From Arthrobacter sp. Leaf337 (GTDB lineage Bacteria; Actinomycetota; Actinomycetes; Actinomycetales; Micrococcaceae), in the NCBI RefSeq assembly GCF_001423745.1, contig NZ_LMPC01000026.1:125250-189249 (forward strand): 64,000 nucleotides of DNA, written 5' to 3'. The position numbers and the translations under genes were made by a program. How positions within the stretch are numbered: the stretch's first letter is position 1; every line of letters starts with the position of its first letter. Of this stretch, positions 24,295 to 34,844 are shown piece by piece. The notes under the pieces are model-generated. The model was not told where the DNA came from. It did no database searches and worked only from the letters and a program-made list of their open reading frames with translations.

Positions 24295-24445
24295 GGATTC
24301 AACGTAATTCCCCGCTGCTTTGTTTCCCAAACTATTTCGCGGCGATTCTTGTTGCGATCACGTGAATTCCACGTGAACCGGCCATGAGCGGGCGCCGTTC
24401 CAGGTGTCCGGGCTTGCAGGCGTCCGGGCTGCCGGGCGCCGGGCT

Positions 24446-25219
24446 TCAGGAGCCGAAGCGCCGCTGCCGGCCGGCGTAATCGCGCAATGCCCGCAGGAAG
24501 TCCACCTTGCGGAAGGCGGGCCAGAGCGCCTCGCAGAAGTAGAACTCGCTGTAGGCGCTCTGCCACATCAGGAAACCGGACAGCCGCTGCTCACCCGACG
24601 TGCGGATCACCAGGTCCGGGTCCGGCTGCCCGCGGGTGTACAGGAACCGCGAGATGTCGTCGACCGTGAGGTCGTCCGCCAGCTTGCCGATGTCCTTGCC
24701 CCGGGCTACGGCATCATGGAGGAGCTCCCGGACGGCGTCCACGATTTCGCGGCGTCCGCCGTAGCCCACTGCCACGTTGACATGGAGTTTTTCATGGGCC
24801 GGCGTCCGCGCCGTCAGATTGTTGAGCCGTTCGGCGAGGTAATCGGGAAGCAACTCCGGCGCGCCCATGGCGTGGACGGAGATGTCCTCGTCCTCGTCCA
24901 GCCGGTCCAGGGTGTTCGCAATGATGCCCATCAGCAGGTCCAGCTCTTCACCGGAGCGGCTCATGTTGTCGGTGGAGAGCATGTACAGCGTGACCACTTT
25001 GACGCCGAGTTCCTGGCACCAGCCGAGGAACTCATGGATTTTGTCAGCGCCCGCCTGGTGTCCCTGGCTGGTGGGCGCGTTGAACTGTTTGGCCCAGCGG
25101 CGGTTGCCGTCCACCATCACGCCGATGTGTTTGGGGATGCGGTCCTTGTCCAGCGAGCGCAGGAGCCTGCGTTCGTAGAAGCCATAGAGGATCCCGGGCA
25201 ACTCCATCCGGAGACTCAC
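24446..25219 (-). CDS. Isoprenyl transferase (short-chain cis-prenyl diphosphate synthase type)
   Basis: 257 residues. The family condenses isopentenyl diphosphate with an allylic diphosphate in cis. Motifs are HIGVMVDGNRRWAK (about 31-44), GHQAGADKIHEF, and RTSGEQRLSGFLMW near residue 203. Its place beside TrhA, the DUF255 protein, mca and greA matches, from memory, M. tuberculosis Rv1086, a Z-farnesyl diphosphate synthase, so the product may be short-chain rather than C50-C55. Chain length cannot be decided by sight. GTG 25219 has AAGGAAG 6 bases upstream. Confidence 0.9.
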   Translation of the reverse strand: MSLRMELPGILYGFYERRLLRSLDKDRIPKHIGVMVDGNRRWAKQFNAPTSQGHQAGADKIHEFLGWCQELGVKVVTLYMLSTDNMSRSGEELDLLMGIIANTLDRLDEDEDISVHAMGAPELLPDYLAERLNNLTARTPAHEKLHVNVAVGYGGRREIVDAVRELLHDAVARGKDIGKLADDLTVDDISRFLYTRGQPDPDLVIRTSGEQRLSGFLMWQSAYSEFYFCEALWPAFRKVDFLRALRDYAGRQRRFGS

Positions 25220-25316
25220 CTGACTTCCTTGATGTACGACGGCAGTGCATTCCTAGGCTACCCGCCCGCAACGGCGGCGGGGTGCACAAGGACTTCCGAT
25301 TCCGGCCCATCCACTG

Positions 25317-25332
25317 GTTACTCATCAGTAAC
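25317..25332. promoter_or_regulatory. Small palindrome upstream of trhA
   Basis: GTTACT-CATC-AGTAAC is a perfect 6-4-6 inverted repeat, 17 bases before the trhA -10 box. It could be an operator over the -35 region. Confidence 0.3.
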
Positions 25333-25348
25333 TTACTGGAACGTAGTT

Positions 25349-25354
25349 TATTCT
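25349..25354 (+). promoter_or_regulatory. Leaderless -10 box of trhA
   Basis: TATTCT lies 6 bases before ATG 25361. Confidence 0.55.
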
Positions 25355-25360
25355 TGAGCA

Positions 25361-26092
25361 ATGGAAAGCAAAACTCCCCAACCGGATGCGGGAGCAGGCC
25401 GCGGCCGGAAATCGGGCCCGATGGACGAGGCCGCTGTCCGTATCGCGGAGCTCCTGACGATCAAGCCCAAGTGGCGCGGCTGGATCCATACCGTCACCGC
25501 CCCGCTGGCCTTTGCCGCGGGGCTGGTCCTGATCCTGCTGGCCCCCACCGCCGACCTCAAGATCGCTTCGGCCGTCTACGCCGTGACGGGAGTACTGCTC
25601 TTCGGCATCAGTGCCGTGTACCACCGCGGGAACTGGTCACCGGGAGTCAAGATCGTCCTGAAGCGCCTCGACCACACCAACATCATGCTGGTGATCGCCG
25701 GCAGCTACACGCCGCTGGCATGGGCGCTGCTGGAACGGCCCAAGGCAGTGGTGCTGCTATGGGTCATCTGGTCCGGCGCGATCCTGGGTGTTCTCTTCCG
25801 GCTGCTCTGGACCGATGCACCGCGCTGGCTCTACGTGCCCATCTACATAGCCCTGGGCTGCGGCTCCCTGTTCTACCTGCCGGACTTTTTCGCGGCCAGT
25901 GTCGCCTCGGCCGTCCTCATCTGCGTCGGCGGCGCCCTCTACATCGCCGGCGCCGTCTTTTACGCCCTCAAGAAGCCGAACTTCAGCTACCAGCACTTTG
26001 GCTTCCATGAGCTCTTCCACGCTTTCACCGTGTTCGCTTTTGCCGCGCACTTCATCGCCATCGCCATCGCGGTGCTCGGCAGGCCTGCCTAG
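25361..26092 (+). CDS. trhA: PAQR-family hemolysin III-like membrane protein (TrhA)
   Basis: 243 residues with seven predicted membrane helices. The PAQR/hemolysin III family is recognised by GISAVYHRGNW (Ser and His of the metal site), HTNIMLVIAGSYTPLAW, and HFGFHELFHAFTVFAFAAHF (paired His near the end). Bacterial members have been tied to membrane-energetics homeostasis, and real haemolysis is doubtful. It is divergent from the prenyl synthase gene, as in mycobacteria. Its TAG stop shares bases with the original stop of the convergent HAD gene. Confidence 0.92.
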   Translation: MESKTPQPDAGAGRGRKSGPMDEAAVRIAELLTIKPKWRGWIHTVTAPLAFAAGLVLILLAPTADLKIASAVYAVTGVLLFGISAVYHRGNWSPGVKIVLKRLDHTNIMLVIAGSYTPLAWALLERPKAVVLLWVIWSGAILGVLFRLLWTDAPRWLYVPIYIALGCGSLFYLPDFFAASVASAVLICVGGALYIAGAVFYALKKPNFSYQHFGFHELFHAFTVFAFAAHFIAIAIAVLGRPA

Positions 26093-26656
26093 GGCCTGCC
26101 CGCGGCGATGAGGTCCGGAAGTTCCCTCATGTGCCGGAAAACCGTGGTTCCACACCGAGCGTCCGCGCAGCATGAAGGAACAGATCCGGGGCCGGCTTTC
26201 CGCGGTCAACCTCCGAGGCGCTGAAGATGCGTCCTTCAAACGTTGGCAGCAGCCCTGTCTGCCCGAGCGTCCGCCGCATCTTGGCGTGTGTGCCGCTGGA
26301 GGCAACGCAGTGCCGGAGCCGCAGACGCGCCAGGGCTTCCTCGATGCCGTCAACGGCAGCCAGGTCCCGTTCAAACGCCGTCCGGTACCAGTGCTGGTAC
26401 TTCTCCTCCCAGTCCGCGTCCAGCCTGACGCCCAGGTGCCGCTCCGTCTCCGCCACGAAGTGCGCCTCGGACTTGCCAACGAAGCGCTCCACGATCTCGT
26501 CGAGGCCAAGCTCCCAGCCGAGATCTGCGAGGACCCGCTGGTCCACCCGGATGGCGATGGACTCGGAGTCCACCAGGACACCGTCACAGTCGAAAATGAC
26601 AAGGTCAAAGGCGCGCTGGACCCCGAGAGCCACGGACTGCGGGTGCGGCAAAGAAG

Positions 26657-26660
<4 letters not shown>
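26089..26660 (-). pseudogene. HAD-family hydrolase with internal frame-shifting deletion
   Basis: The frame from ATG 26660 gives a 177-residue HAD protein that stops at 26127. Motif I (IFDCDGVLVDSES), motif II (VASSGTHAKM) and motif III (RGKPAPDLFL) are there, but after TLGVEP the expected motif IV (acidic pair, as in EDS) and ~40 residues are missing and it ends RFSGT. In another frame, T-V-F-R-H-M-R-E-L-P-D-L-I follows and runs to a TAG at 26089, which looks like the true C-terminus. So an internal deletion not divisible by 3 probably inactivated this beta-phosphoglucomutase-like gene. The ATG overlaps the stop of the DUF255 gene. Confidence 0.75.
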
Positions 26661-28877
<2,217 letters not shown>

Positions 28878-28900
<23 letters not shown>

Positions 28901-29258
28901 CACCGTTGCGTTCCGTCCGGAGATCGGCGCCGCCCTGCGGGCCCCCGAGTGTGCCGGCATCATCGCTCGCGCCGTCTTCGTCGCTTCGCGGCGCGTCCGC
29001 TCCGGGAACCTCGGGCATGTCCTGCTCTCCGGCAGCCAGTGCAGCCAGGCGCTCCTCTTCCACCTGGGCCCGGTAGCGGACCCGCCGGATGCGCCGCACC
29101 ATGTCCACGATCAGCAGCGTGGTGGCCAGGACGAAGAACGCGGTCATGATGAAGCCCCACATGCCCGGCGTCACCTGGTCTTCGGAGAGGCCCGGGCGCA
29201 GGGACGGCGTGGGGCTGGGCGCCGGAGTTGTCGCGAGGGCGAGGAGCAAGTGATGCAC
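28878..29258 (-). CDS. Small single-pass membrane protein (Rv1083-like)
   Basis: 126 residues. A short exported N-terminus, one membrane helix (about 33-54, MWGFIMTAFFVLATTLLIVDMV), a basic stop-transfer RRIRRVRYR and an acidic, disordered cytoplasmic tail. Its position between mca and the DUF255 gene matches Rv1083 of mycobacteria; the function is unknown. GTG 29258 has AGAAGG 7 bases upstream. Confidence 0.75.
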
Positions 29259-29324
29259 GGTTAGACCTTCTGTGGAGCGTCTTGAGGGCCCTGACTTCTA
29301 CAGGGCATAGAACATGGCTTGGTT

Positions 29325-30230
29325 CTATCTTAGTCCGGCGAAGAGATCCTTTTCCGGCAGGTCCACCGGCACCCGCGACTGGATCAGGCTGTAATCCTCC
29401 CAGGGCCACGCGCGGCGCTGCATGTCCGGGGATACGGCGAAAAAGAATCCCAGCGGATCAATCTGGGTGCGGTGGGCACGGAGCGCATCGTCCCGGGCTT
29501 CGAAATAGTCCCCGCAGTCGACCTGGGTGGTGGTGGGGTGCGTCGGGGCCGGTGGCGTGTGGCCCTCGGCATCAGCCTCGAGCCAGGCCGCCAGCCGCTC
29601 GGCATAGGGCGACTGCAGGCCCGCCTCTTCGAGCGCAAAGTGGAGCGCCCGGAACCGGTCAGGGCTGAACGCGCGGTCGTAGTACAGCTTGCTGACTGAC
29701 CACGGTTCGCCGATACCTTGGTACCGTTCCGGATCGCCGGCGGCTTCGAACGCCTCAACGGCCACGCGGTGGGCCATGATGTGGTCCGGATGCGGATAGC
29801 CGCCGTTTTCGTCGTAGCTCAGGATCACCTGCGGCTTGAAGTCGCGCACCAGCCTGACCAGCGGAGCCGCGGCTACTTCCAGCGGCTGGAGGGCGAAGCA
29901 GCCCGGCGGCAGCGGCGGAAGCGGGTCACCTTCCGGCAGCCCTGAGTCCACAAAACCAAGCCAGCGCTGGCGGACTCCCAGCACACGGGCGGCATTGTCC
30001 ATTTCCAGGCGGCGGGCGCCGGCCATGTCGCGTTTGGGGTGCGGCTCGTGCTCCATTGCCGGGTTCTGGATGTCGCCCCGGGATCCGTCGGTGCAGGTGG
30101 CCACCATGACCTCAACGCCTGCCGCTGCATACATGGCCATGGTGGCCGCACCCTTGCTCGATTCGTCGTCAGGGTGAGCGTGGACGGCCAGCAGGCGGAG
30201 CGGCTTGGACTGGCTTGCGGACGCTGTCAT
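29325..30230 (-). CDS. mca: Mycothiol S-conjugate amidase
   Basis: 301 residues. Mca cleaves mycothiol S-conjugates of toxins so the mercapturate can be exported. Zinc-site motifs are AVHAHPDDESSKGA (about 15-28) and NGGYPHPDHIMAH (about 143-155), as in the MshB/Mca family; the long C-terminus ending in EKDLFAGLR is more like Mca than the deacetylase MshB. It shows that the organism makes mycothiol. It diverges from the DUF4307 gene, the common actinobacterial arrangement. No clear ribosome site is seen. Confidence 0.93.
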   Translation of the reverse strand: MTASASQSKPLRLLAVHAHPDDESSKGAATMAMYAAAGVEVMVATCTDGSRGDIQNPAMEHEPHPKRDMAGARRLEMDNAARVLGVRQRWLGFVDSGLPEGDPLPPLPPGCFALQPLEVAAAPLVRLVRDFKPQVILSYDENGGYPHPDHIMAHRVAVEAFEAAGDPERYQGIGEPWSVSKLYYDRAFSPDRFRALHFALEEAGLQSPYAERLAAWLEADAEGHTPPAPTHPTTTQVDCGDYFEARDDALRAHRTQIDPLGFFFAVSPDMQRRAWPWEDYSLIQSRVPVDLPEKDLFAGLR

Positions 30231-30312
30231 CTGAAACGGCTCACTTTCTTCGAATTTGGGCTTGCGGGTTTATGGCTGCAGGGACGCGGAATTATCCCGT
30301 TCGGATCCACAC

Positions 30313-30318
30313 TAAACT
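30313..30318 (+). promoter_or_regulatory. Leaderless -10 box of DUF4307 gene
   Basis: TAAACT lies 6 bases before GTG 30325. Confidence 0.55.
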
Positions 30319-30324
30319 GGAACG

Positions 30325-30783
30325 GTGACTTCCGAGGATCGGCCGGCCATTTCGACGCCGGCAACTACCACCCTAGCCAATCGTTACGGGGGCCAAAAGC
30401 GTGCCCTGTCGCGCAAGGCCAAGCGCAACATCGGAATCGCTGCACTTGCTGCCGGCATGGGCTTCATGGCGTGGATCTCCACTTCCCTGAACGCGGAGAC
30501 CGTGTCATTCAAGGACATCGGCTACAGCACGACGGACGCCACGCAGGCGGAGATCGATTTCCAGGTCACCAAGGATCCCGGAACCAGTGCCAAATGCGCG
30601 GTTAAGGCGCTGGACGCAAAATTTGCCGTGGTCGGCTGGAAAGTGGTCGATATCGGACCGAACCCGGCCGAAGCCACCCCCGACGGCGGACGAACGACGG
30701 TCCACCGTGCCGTAGTGCGCACAGAGTCATTGTCCGTTTCCGGCGTGGTGGACAGCTGCTGGATTCCTGGCTCGGAGAAGTAG
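30325..30783 (+). CDS. DUF4307 family membrane-anchored protein
   Basis: 152 residues. A basic segment (GQKRALSRKAKRN) precedes one membrane helix (about 35-57), followed by an exported beta-rich domain with TVSFKDIGYSTTDATQAEID and two Cys that could form a disulfide (KCAVKALD and DSCWIPG). DUF4307 lies between mca and greA across actinobacteria (Rv1081c-type), and its function is unknown. Confidence 0.85.
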   Translation: MTSEDRPAISTPATTTLANRYGGQKRALSRKAKRNIGIAALAAGMGFMAWISTSLNAETVSFKDIGYSTTDATQAEIDFQVTKDPGTSAKCAVKALDAKFAVVGWKVVDIGPNPAEATPDGGRTTVHRAVVRTESLSVSGVVDSCWIPGSEK

Positions 30784-30865
30784 CCGCCCGCGGCCCCAGG
30801 AGCACTCCCGGCCTGACCGTGTGACCCACGCCGCAGGCGTTCTTTGGTTTGTCCACCGCATTGAC

Positions 30866-30871
30866 TACAAT
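30866..30871 (+). promoter_or_regulatory. Putative greA promoter (-10) with structured leader
   Basis: TACAAT is a good -10 box about 116 bases before greA; the -35 is unclear. The leader holds ACCCCGC (30887-30893) pairing with GCGGGGT (30930-30936), then a direct repeat ACTTGTTTGACC at 30941 and 30957. Confidence 0.4.
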
Positions 30872-30986
30872 GGATCAAATACCTTTACCCCGCTGAGCTG
30901 GTTACTGAGTCCCACAAGTGGCCACCGTGGCGGGGTCTTTACTTGTTTGACCGCAAACTTGTTTGACCACGAAAAAGGAGAAGTCC

Positions 30987-31481
30987 GTGTCTACCACCAA
31001 CAGCGCAACTGCAGCTTGGCTTACCCAGGAAGCTTTTGACCGCCTGAAGGCAGAGCTGGACCACCTCTCCGGCGCCGGCCGGGCGGAAATCGTCCAGAAG
31101 ATCGAAGCTGCACGCCAGGAAGGCGACCTCAAGGAAAACGGCGGATACCACGCCGCCAAAGAGGAGCAGGGCAAGATCGAGGCCCGCATCCGCCAGCTCA
31201 CCGTTTTGCTCCGCGACGCCCACGTGGGCGAGTCCCCGGCGGACGACGGAATCGTCGAGCCCGGCATGATTGTCGTCGCCCGGATCGCCGGCGACGAGGA
31301 GACGTTCCTGCTAGGCTCCCGCGAGATCGCGGGCGACTCGGACCTCGACGTCTTCAGCGAAAAGTCACCGCTGGGGTCCGCCATTGTGGGCCACAAGGAG
31401 GGCGACAAGCTCAGCTACACCGCCCCGAACGGCAAGGACATCACGGTGGAGATCCTCTCCGCCAAGCCGTACGCAGGCTAG
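30987..31481 (+). CDS. greA: Transcription elongation factor GreA
   Basis: 164 residues. GreA enters the RNA polymerase channel and stimulates transcript cleavage to rescue stalled complexes. The N-terminal coiled coil (about 12-85) has the acidic tip GDLKENGGYHAAKEEQ, and the C-terminal FKBP-like domain ends DITVEILSAKPYAG. GTG 30987 is set by AAGGAG 6 bases upstream. A strong terminator follows. Confidence 0.95.
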   Translation: MSTTNSATAAWLTQEAFDRLKAELDHLSGAGRAEIVQKIEAARQEGDLKENGGYHAAKEEQGKIEARIRQLTVLLRDAHVGESPADDGIVEPGMIVVARIAGDEETFLLGSREIAGDSDLDVFSEKSPLGSAIVGHKEGDKLSYTAPNGKDITVEILSAKPYAG

Positions 31482-31511
31482 GAGCGCAGCTCCCCAACCA
31501 CGGCAAAGCCC

Positions 31512-31564
31512 TAACGCACGACGCCGGCCCTCCCCTCCGCGGGGATGGCCGGCGTCGTGCGTTA
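31512..31564. terminator. Bidirectional terminator between greA and rhomboid gene
   Basis: An 18-bp perfect stem (TAACGCACGACGCCGGCC and its complement) holds an inner CCCC/GGGG hairpin. Confidence 0.88.
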
Positions 31565-31574
31565 ACGCTGAGTT

Positions 31575-32216
31575 CTATGTGTTTTGGTTCTCCGCCACCT
31601 GGCGTCCCCGCGTCAGCCGCCGGGGCTTCAGCAGCACAGCGGCGGCAACACCGCCCAGCGCACCGCCCAGGTGGGCCTGCCAGGAGACGAATCCTGCCAC
31701 GCCCGGAAGGACCCCGAAGAGGATGCCGCCGTAGCTGAGGAACAGGAGCACTGACAGGGCGATCTGCCACCAGTTGCCGTTGAAGAACCCGCGGACCAGG
31801 AGGAAGGCGAAGAGGCCAAAGACCAGGCCTGAAGCACCCACCGTGATTCCCCAGCCGCCAATCAGCCACACCACCATGCCCGAACCGAACCAACTGAAGG
31901 CCACCGCGGTGACGAAGACCCTGAGCCCGGACATAAAGACGAGGAAGCCGAAGATGATGAGCGGCAGCGCATTGGAAACCACGTGGCCGAGGTTGGCGTG
32001 GAACAGCGGAAAGGTGAGGATGTCGAGCAGTCCGTCGGCGCTGCGCGGGCGGAGGCCGAACGTCCTGTTCAGTGCATGGAACGTGGCAGCGTTGACGAAC
32101 TCGATCGCAAACAGGAGAACGACGAACAGCCCCGTGACCAGCAGCCCGCCCTGCGCACGTGCGGCAGGGCTATGCCTTGTGGTCTGCGGCCGTCCCCCCT
32201 GTGCATCCAGCATCAT
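31575..32216 (-). CDS. Rhomboid-family intramembrane serine protease
   Basis: 213 residues with six predicted helices. Rhomboids cut proteins within the membrane with a Ser-His dyad: GASGLVFG carries the Ser (about 129) and SWQAHLGGALGG the His (about 184), and HANLGHVVSNALPL is the conserved His/Asn segment that shapes the oxyanion site. The substrate is unknown. It starts 5 bases after ilvA and is likely in the same transcript. Confidence 0.9.
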   Translation of the reverse strand: MMLDAQGGRPQTTRHSPAARAQGGLLVTGLFVVLLFAIEFVNAATFHALNRTFGLRPRSADGLLDILTFPLFHANLGHVVSNALPLIIFGFLVFMSGLRVFVTAVAFSWFGSGMVVWLIGGWGITVGASGLVFGLFAFLLVRGFFNGNWWQIALSVLLFLSYGGILFGVLPGVAGFVSWQAHLGGALGGVAAAVLLKPRRLTRGRQVAENQNT

Positions 32217-32221
32217 GGCCC

Positions 32222-33460
32222 CTAGTGGACCACGATCGGCTGGAAGCCCTCGGCACGGAGTGCGCCCAGGACCTGCTCGCAGTGCTCGTGCCCCTTGGTT
32301 TCCAGGTTCACGGTGATGGAGACGTCTCCCATGGAGATGGAACCGCCAACCCGGGTGTGGTCCAGGCCTGTGACGTTGGCGTCGTTCTCGGCGATGATCC
32401 GGGCGATGGTGGCCAGCGAACCGGGGCGGTCGTCCAGCATCATCCGGACGGTCATGTAGCGGCCGGCGGCGGAAAGACCGCGCTGGATCACCTTGAGCAT
32501 CAGCATGGGGTCGATGTTGCCGCCGGAAAGGATCACGGCGGTGGTGCCGGGGTTTTCGATCTTGCCGTCCATCAGGGCGGCCACGCCCACGGCGCCGGCG
32601 GGCTCCACCACCATCTTGGCGCGTTCCAGCAGGAAGATCAGCGCCCGGGCGAGGGAGTCCTCGCTGACCGTTACGACGTCGTCCACGAGCTCACGGATGA
32701 TGCTGAACGGCAGCTGCCCCGGACGGCCCACGGCAATGCCGTCCGCCATGGTTGAGACCTTTTTCAACGGAACCAGGGCATCTGCGGCGAGCGAGGGCGG
32801 GTAGGCCGCGGCGTTTTCGGCCTGGACGCCGATGATCCGGATGTCCCGGCCCAGCTCCCTGGCCCTCGCCTTCACGGCCACGGCGACGCCGGCGAGCAGT
32901 CCTCCGCCGCCGACACCCATCAGGATGGTGTCCACATTGGGGATCTGTTCCAGGATTTCCAGCCCCACCGTGCCTTGTCCGGCCACAACGTCCACGTTGT
33001 CGAAGGGGTGGACAAACACGGCGCCGGTCTCATCGGCGTAGCGCTGGGCTTCGGCGAGTGCTTCGTCCACGTTGTGCCCGTGCAGGACCACTTCGGCGCC
33101 GTGGCTGCGGGTGGCGGCCAGCTTGGGCAGCGCCACGCCCAGCGGCATGTAGATGCGCGCCTTGATACCCAGGCTCTTCGCTGCGACCGCCACGCCCTGG
33201 GCGTGGTTTCCGGCGGACGCCGCCACCACGCCGCGCTTCTTCTCTTCGGCGGACAGCTTGGCCATGCGGACGTAGGCGCCGCGGACCTTGAAGGAGCCGG
33301 CCCGCTGGAGGTTTTCGCACTTGAAGAAGACTTCGCCGCCCACCATGCTGCCCAGTGCCCGCGAAGTTTCCACCGGGGTCCGCGTAATAATCCCCTCAAG
33401 CAGCTTCTGCGCCTCCAGGACATTGTCCAACGTGACGGGCAGGCTATTGAGGGTTTTCAC
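32222..33460 (-). CDS. ilvA: Threonine ammonia-lyase with C-terminal ACT domain
   Basis: 412 residues. It is a PLP enzyme that turns threonine into 2-oxobutanoate, the first step to isoleucine. The PLP lysine is in GSFKVRGA (about 57), the cofactor loop is GVGGGGLLAG, and a single ACT domain (about 330-412) lies at the end. One ACT domain and this length fit the ~400-residue form found in actinobacteria; whether isoleucine inhibits it cannot be seen. It is 3 bases downstream of the AI-2E-type transporter gene. Confidence 0.93.
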   Translation of the reverse strand: MKTLNSLPVTLDNVLEAQKLLEGIITRTPVETSRALGSMVGGEVFFKCENLQRAGSFKVRGAYVRMAKLSAEEKKRGVVAASAGNHAQGVAVAAKSLGIKARIYMPLGVALPKLAATRSHGAEVVLHGHNVDEALAEAQRYADETGAVFVHPFDNVDVVAGQGTVGLEILEQIPNVDTILMGVGGGGLLAGVAVAVKARARELGRDIRIIGVQAENAAAYPPSLAADALVPLKKVSTMADGIAVGRPGQLPFSIIRELVDDVVTVSEDSLARALIFLLERAKMVVEPAGAVGVAALMDGKIENPGTTAVILSGGNIDPMLMLKVIQRGLSAAGRYMTVRMMLDDRPGSLATIARIIAENDANVTGLDHTRVGGSISMGDVSITVNLETKGHEHCEQVLGALRAEGFQPIVVH

Positions 33461-33463
33461 GAA

Positions 33464-34798
33464 CTAGTCTCCTTTGGGGAATTCGGCTGGGGAGTCCGGG
33501 CCGGCATGTCCGGCGGGAGTTCCCGTTGACTGTGCGGCGCCCTTGCCGCGGCCCGGATTCGCACCGGGAAGGTAGACATCCTTGAAGGTGTTGTCTTGGC
33601 TGGATCCGGAGTCCCCGGGTACACCCGGGCCATCCGCCACCAGCACTCCTTCATGTTCCCACGTTCTGGCAGCAATATATCGAATCGCCGAGTTTGCTAC
33701 GGCGAGGATGGGCACCGAGAAGAGGGCGCCGGGGATGCCGGCAAGGTAGGAACCGGCCGCCACAGACAGGATCACGGCCACCGGGTGAAGGGCCACAGCC
33801 TTGCCCATCACCAGCGGCTGCAGGATGTGGCTTTCCAGCTGCTGGACCAGCAGCACGATTCCCAGCATGATCAGCGCGTTGACCCAGCCGTTGGCCACGA
33901 GGGCAAGGAGCACGGCCACTGCGCCGGTGACCAGGGCGCCAACAATGGGAATGAACGAACCCATGAAGACCAGCACACCCAGCGGAAGCGCCAGCGGAAC
34001 TCCGATGATGGCGGCGCCCACGCCAATACCCACGGCGTCCACAAATGCCACGAACATCTGGATGCGCGCGTAGCTGACCATGGAGGTCCAGCCCTTTCGG
34101 CCTGCACCGAACGTGGCGGCGCGGGCTTTCCTTGGAAGAAGCCGGACCAGGAAGGCCCAGATCCGGTCACCTTCGAGGAGGAAGAAGATCAGCACAAACA
34201 ACGCAAGGATGAGTCCCGCGGCAAAGTGGCCGGCGGTGCTTCCGAAGGAAAGCGCGCCGCTCAGGATGCTGCTGCTGTTGTTCTGCAGTGCATCCGTGGC
34301 CTCCTTCAGATACTGGTCGATCTGGGCCGCTGTCAGGTGCAGCGGCCCGTCCGCCAGCCAGCCCTGGATCTGCTGGATTCCGGTCAACGCTTCGCTCCAC
34401 AGTTCGCTGAATCCTGTAACCAGCTGCCGCCCCACCAGCGCCAGGGAGCCGCCGATCACGCCGAGGAAGCCCAGCACGGTGATGGCGACGGCGCCGCCTC
34501 TCGGGACGCGCCGGGCCTTGAGCCAGCGTGTGACGGGACTCAGCAGGCCGGCCAGCAAGGCGGCCACCATCACGGGGATGATGAGGAAGCTGATTTTGCT
34601 CAGCAGCCAGATCAGCGCGGCGCTGACCAGGAGGATCAGCCCCAGCCGCCAGGCCCAGGAGGCGGCGATCCGCACGCCATAGGGAATGTCCTGGTCCAGC
34701 TCGCGGTCAGTCAACACCCGCAACGGGGCCGCGGGTGCGGCGGCCCCGGTCCGGGCATCAGGGCTATTGGTTGGTGCGGCGTCCTCAGCTGGCGTCAT
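33464..34798 (-). CDS. AI-2E/PerM-family transporter
   Basis: 444 residues with about eight membrane helices between residues ~35 and ~385. The pattern of two N-terminal helices, a soluble helical insert (about 110-200) and a C-terminal group with PIVGALVTGAVAVLLALV and ESHILQPLVMGKAVALHP is the AI-2E transporter family. Members export diverse small molecules or ions, and an AI-2 role is not implied. N- and C-terminal tails are polar. It begins the likely operon with ilvA and the rhomboid gene. Confidence 0.9.
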   Translation of the reverse strand: MTPAEDAAPTNSPDARTGAAAPAAPLRVLTDRELDQDIPYGVRIAASWAWRLGLILLVSAALIWLLSKISFLIIPVMVAALLAGLLSPVTRWLKARRVPRGGAVAITVLGFLGVIGGSLALVGRQLVTGFSELWSEALTGIQQIQGWLADGPLHLTAAQIDQYLKEATDALQNNSSSILSGALSFGSTAGHFAAGLILALFVLIFFLLEGDRIWAFLVRLLPRKARAATFGAGRKGWTSMVSYARIQMFVAFVDAVGIGVGAAIIGVPLALPLGVLVFMGSFIPIVGALVTGAVAVLLALVANGWVNALIMLGIVLLVQQLESHILQPLVMGKAVALHPVAVILSVAAGSYLAGIPGALFSVPILAVANSAIRYIAARTWEHEGVLVADGPGVPGDSGSSQDNTFKDVYLPGANPGRGKGAAQSTGTPAGHAGPDSPAEFPKGD

Positions 34799-34844
34799 AG
34801 CCTAATACTTCCCCAGCCGCGCTCCGATGGGAAACCGCTGCGGA

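Noticed and set aside
24255..24566. Longer minus-strand protein of 127 codons ending at 24183
   Set aside because: Most of it overlaps the prenyl synthase gene in another frame and is basic and repetitive; only the last 23 codons have a ribosome site.
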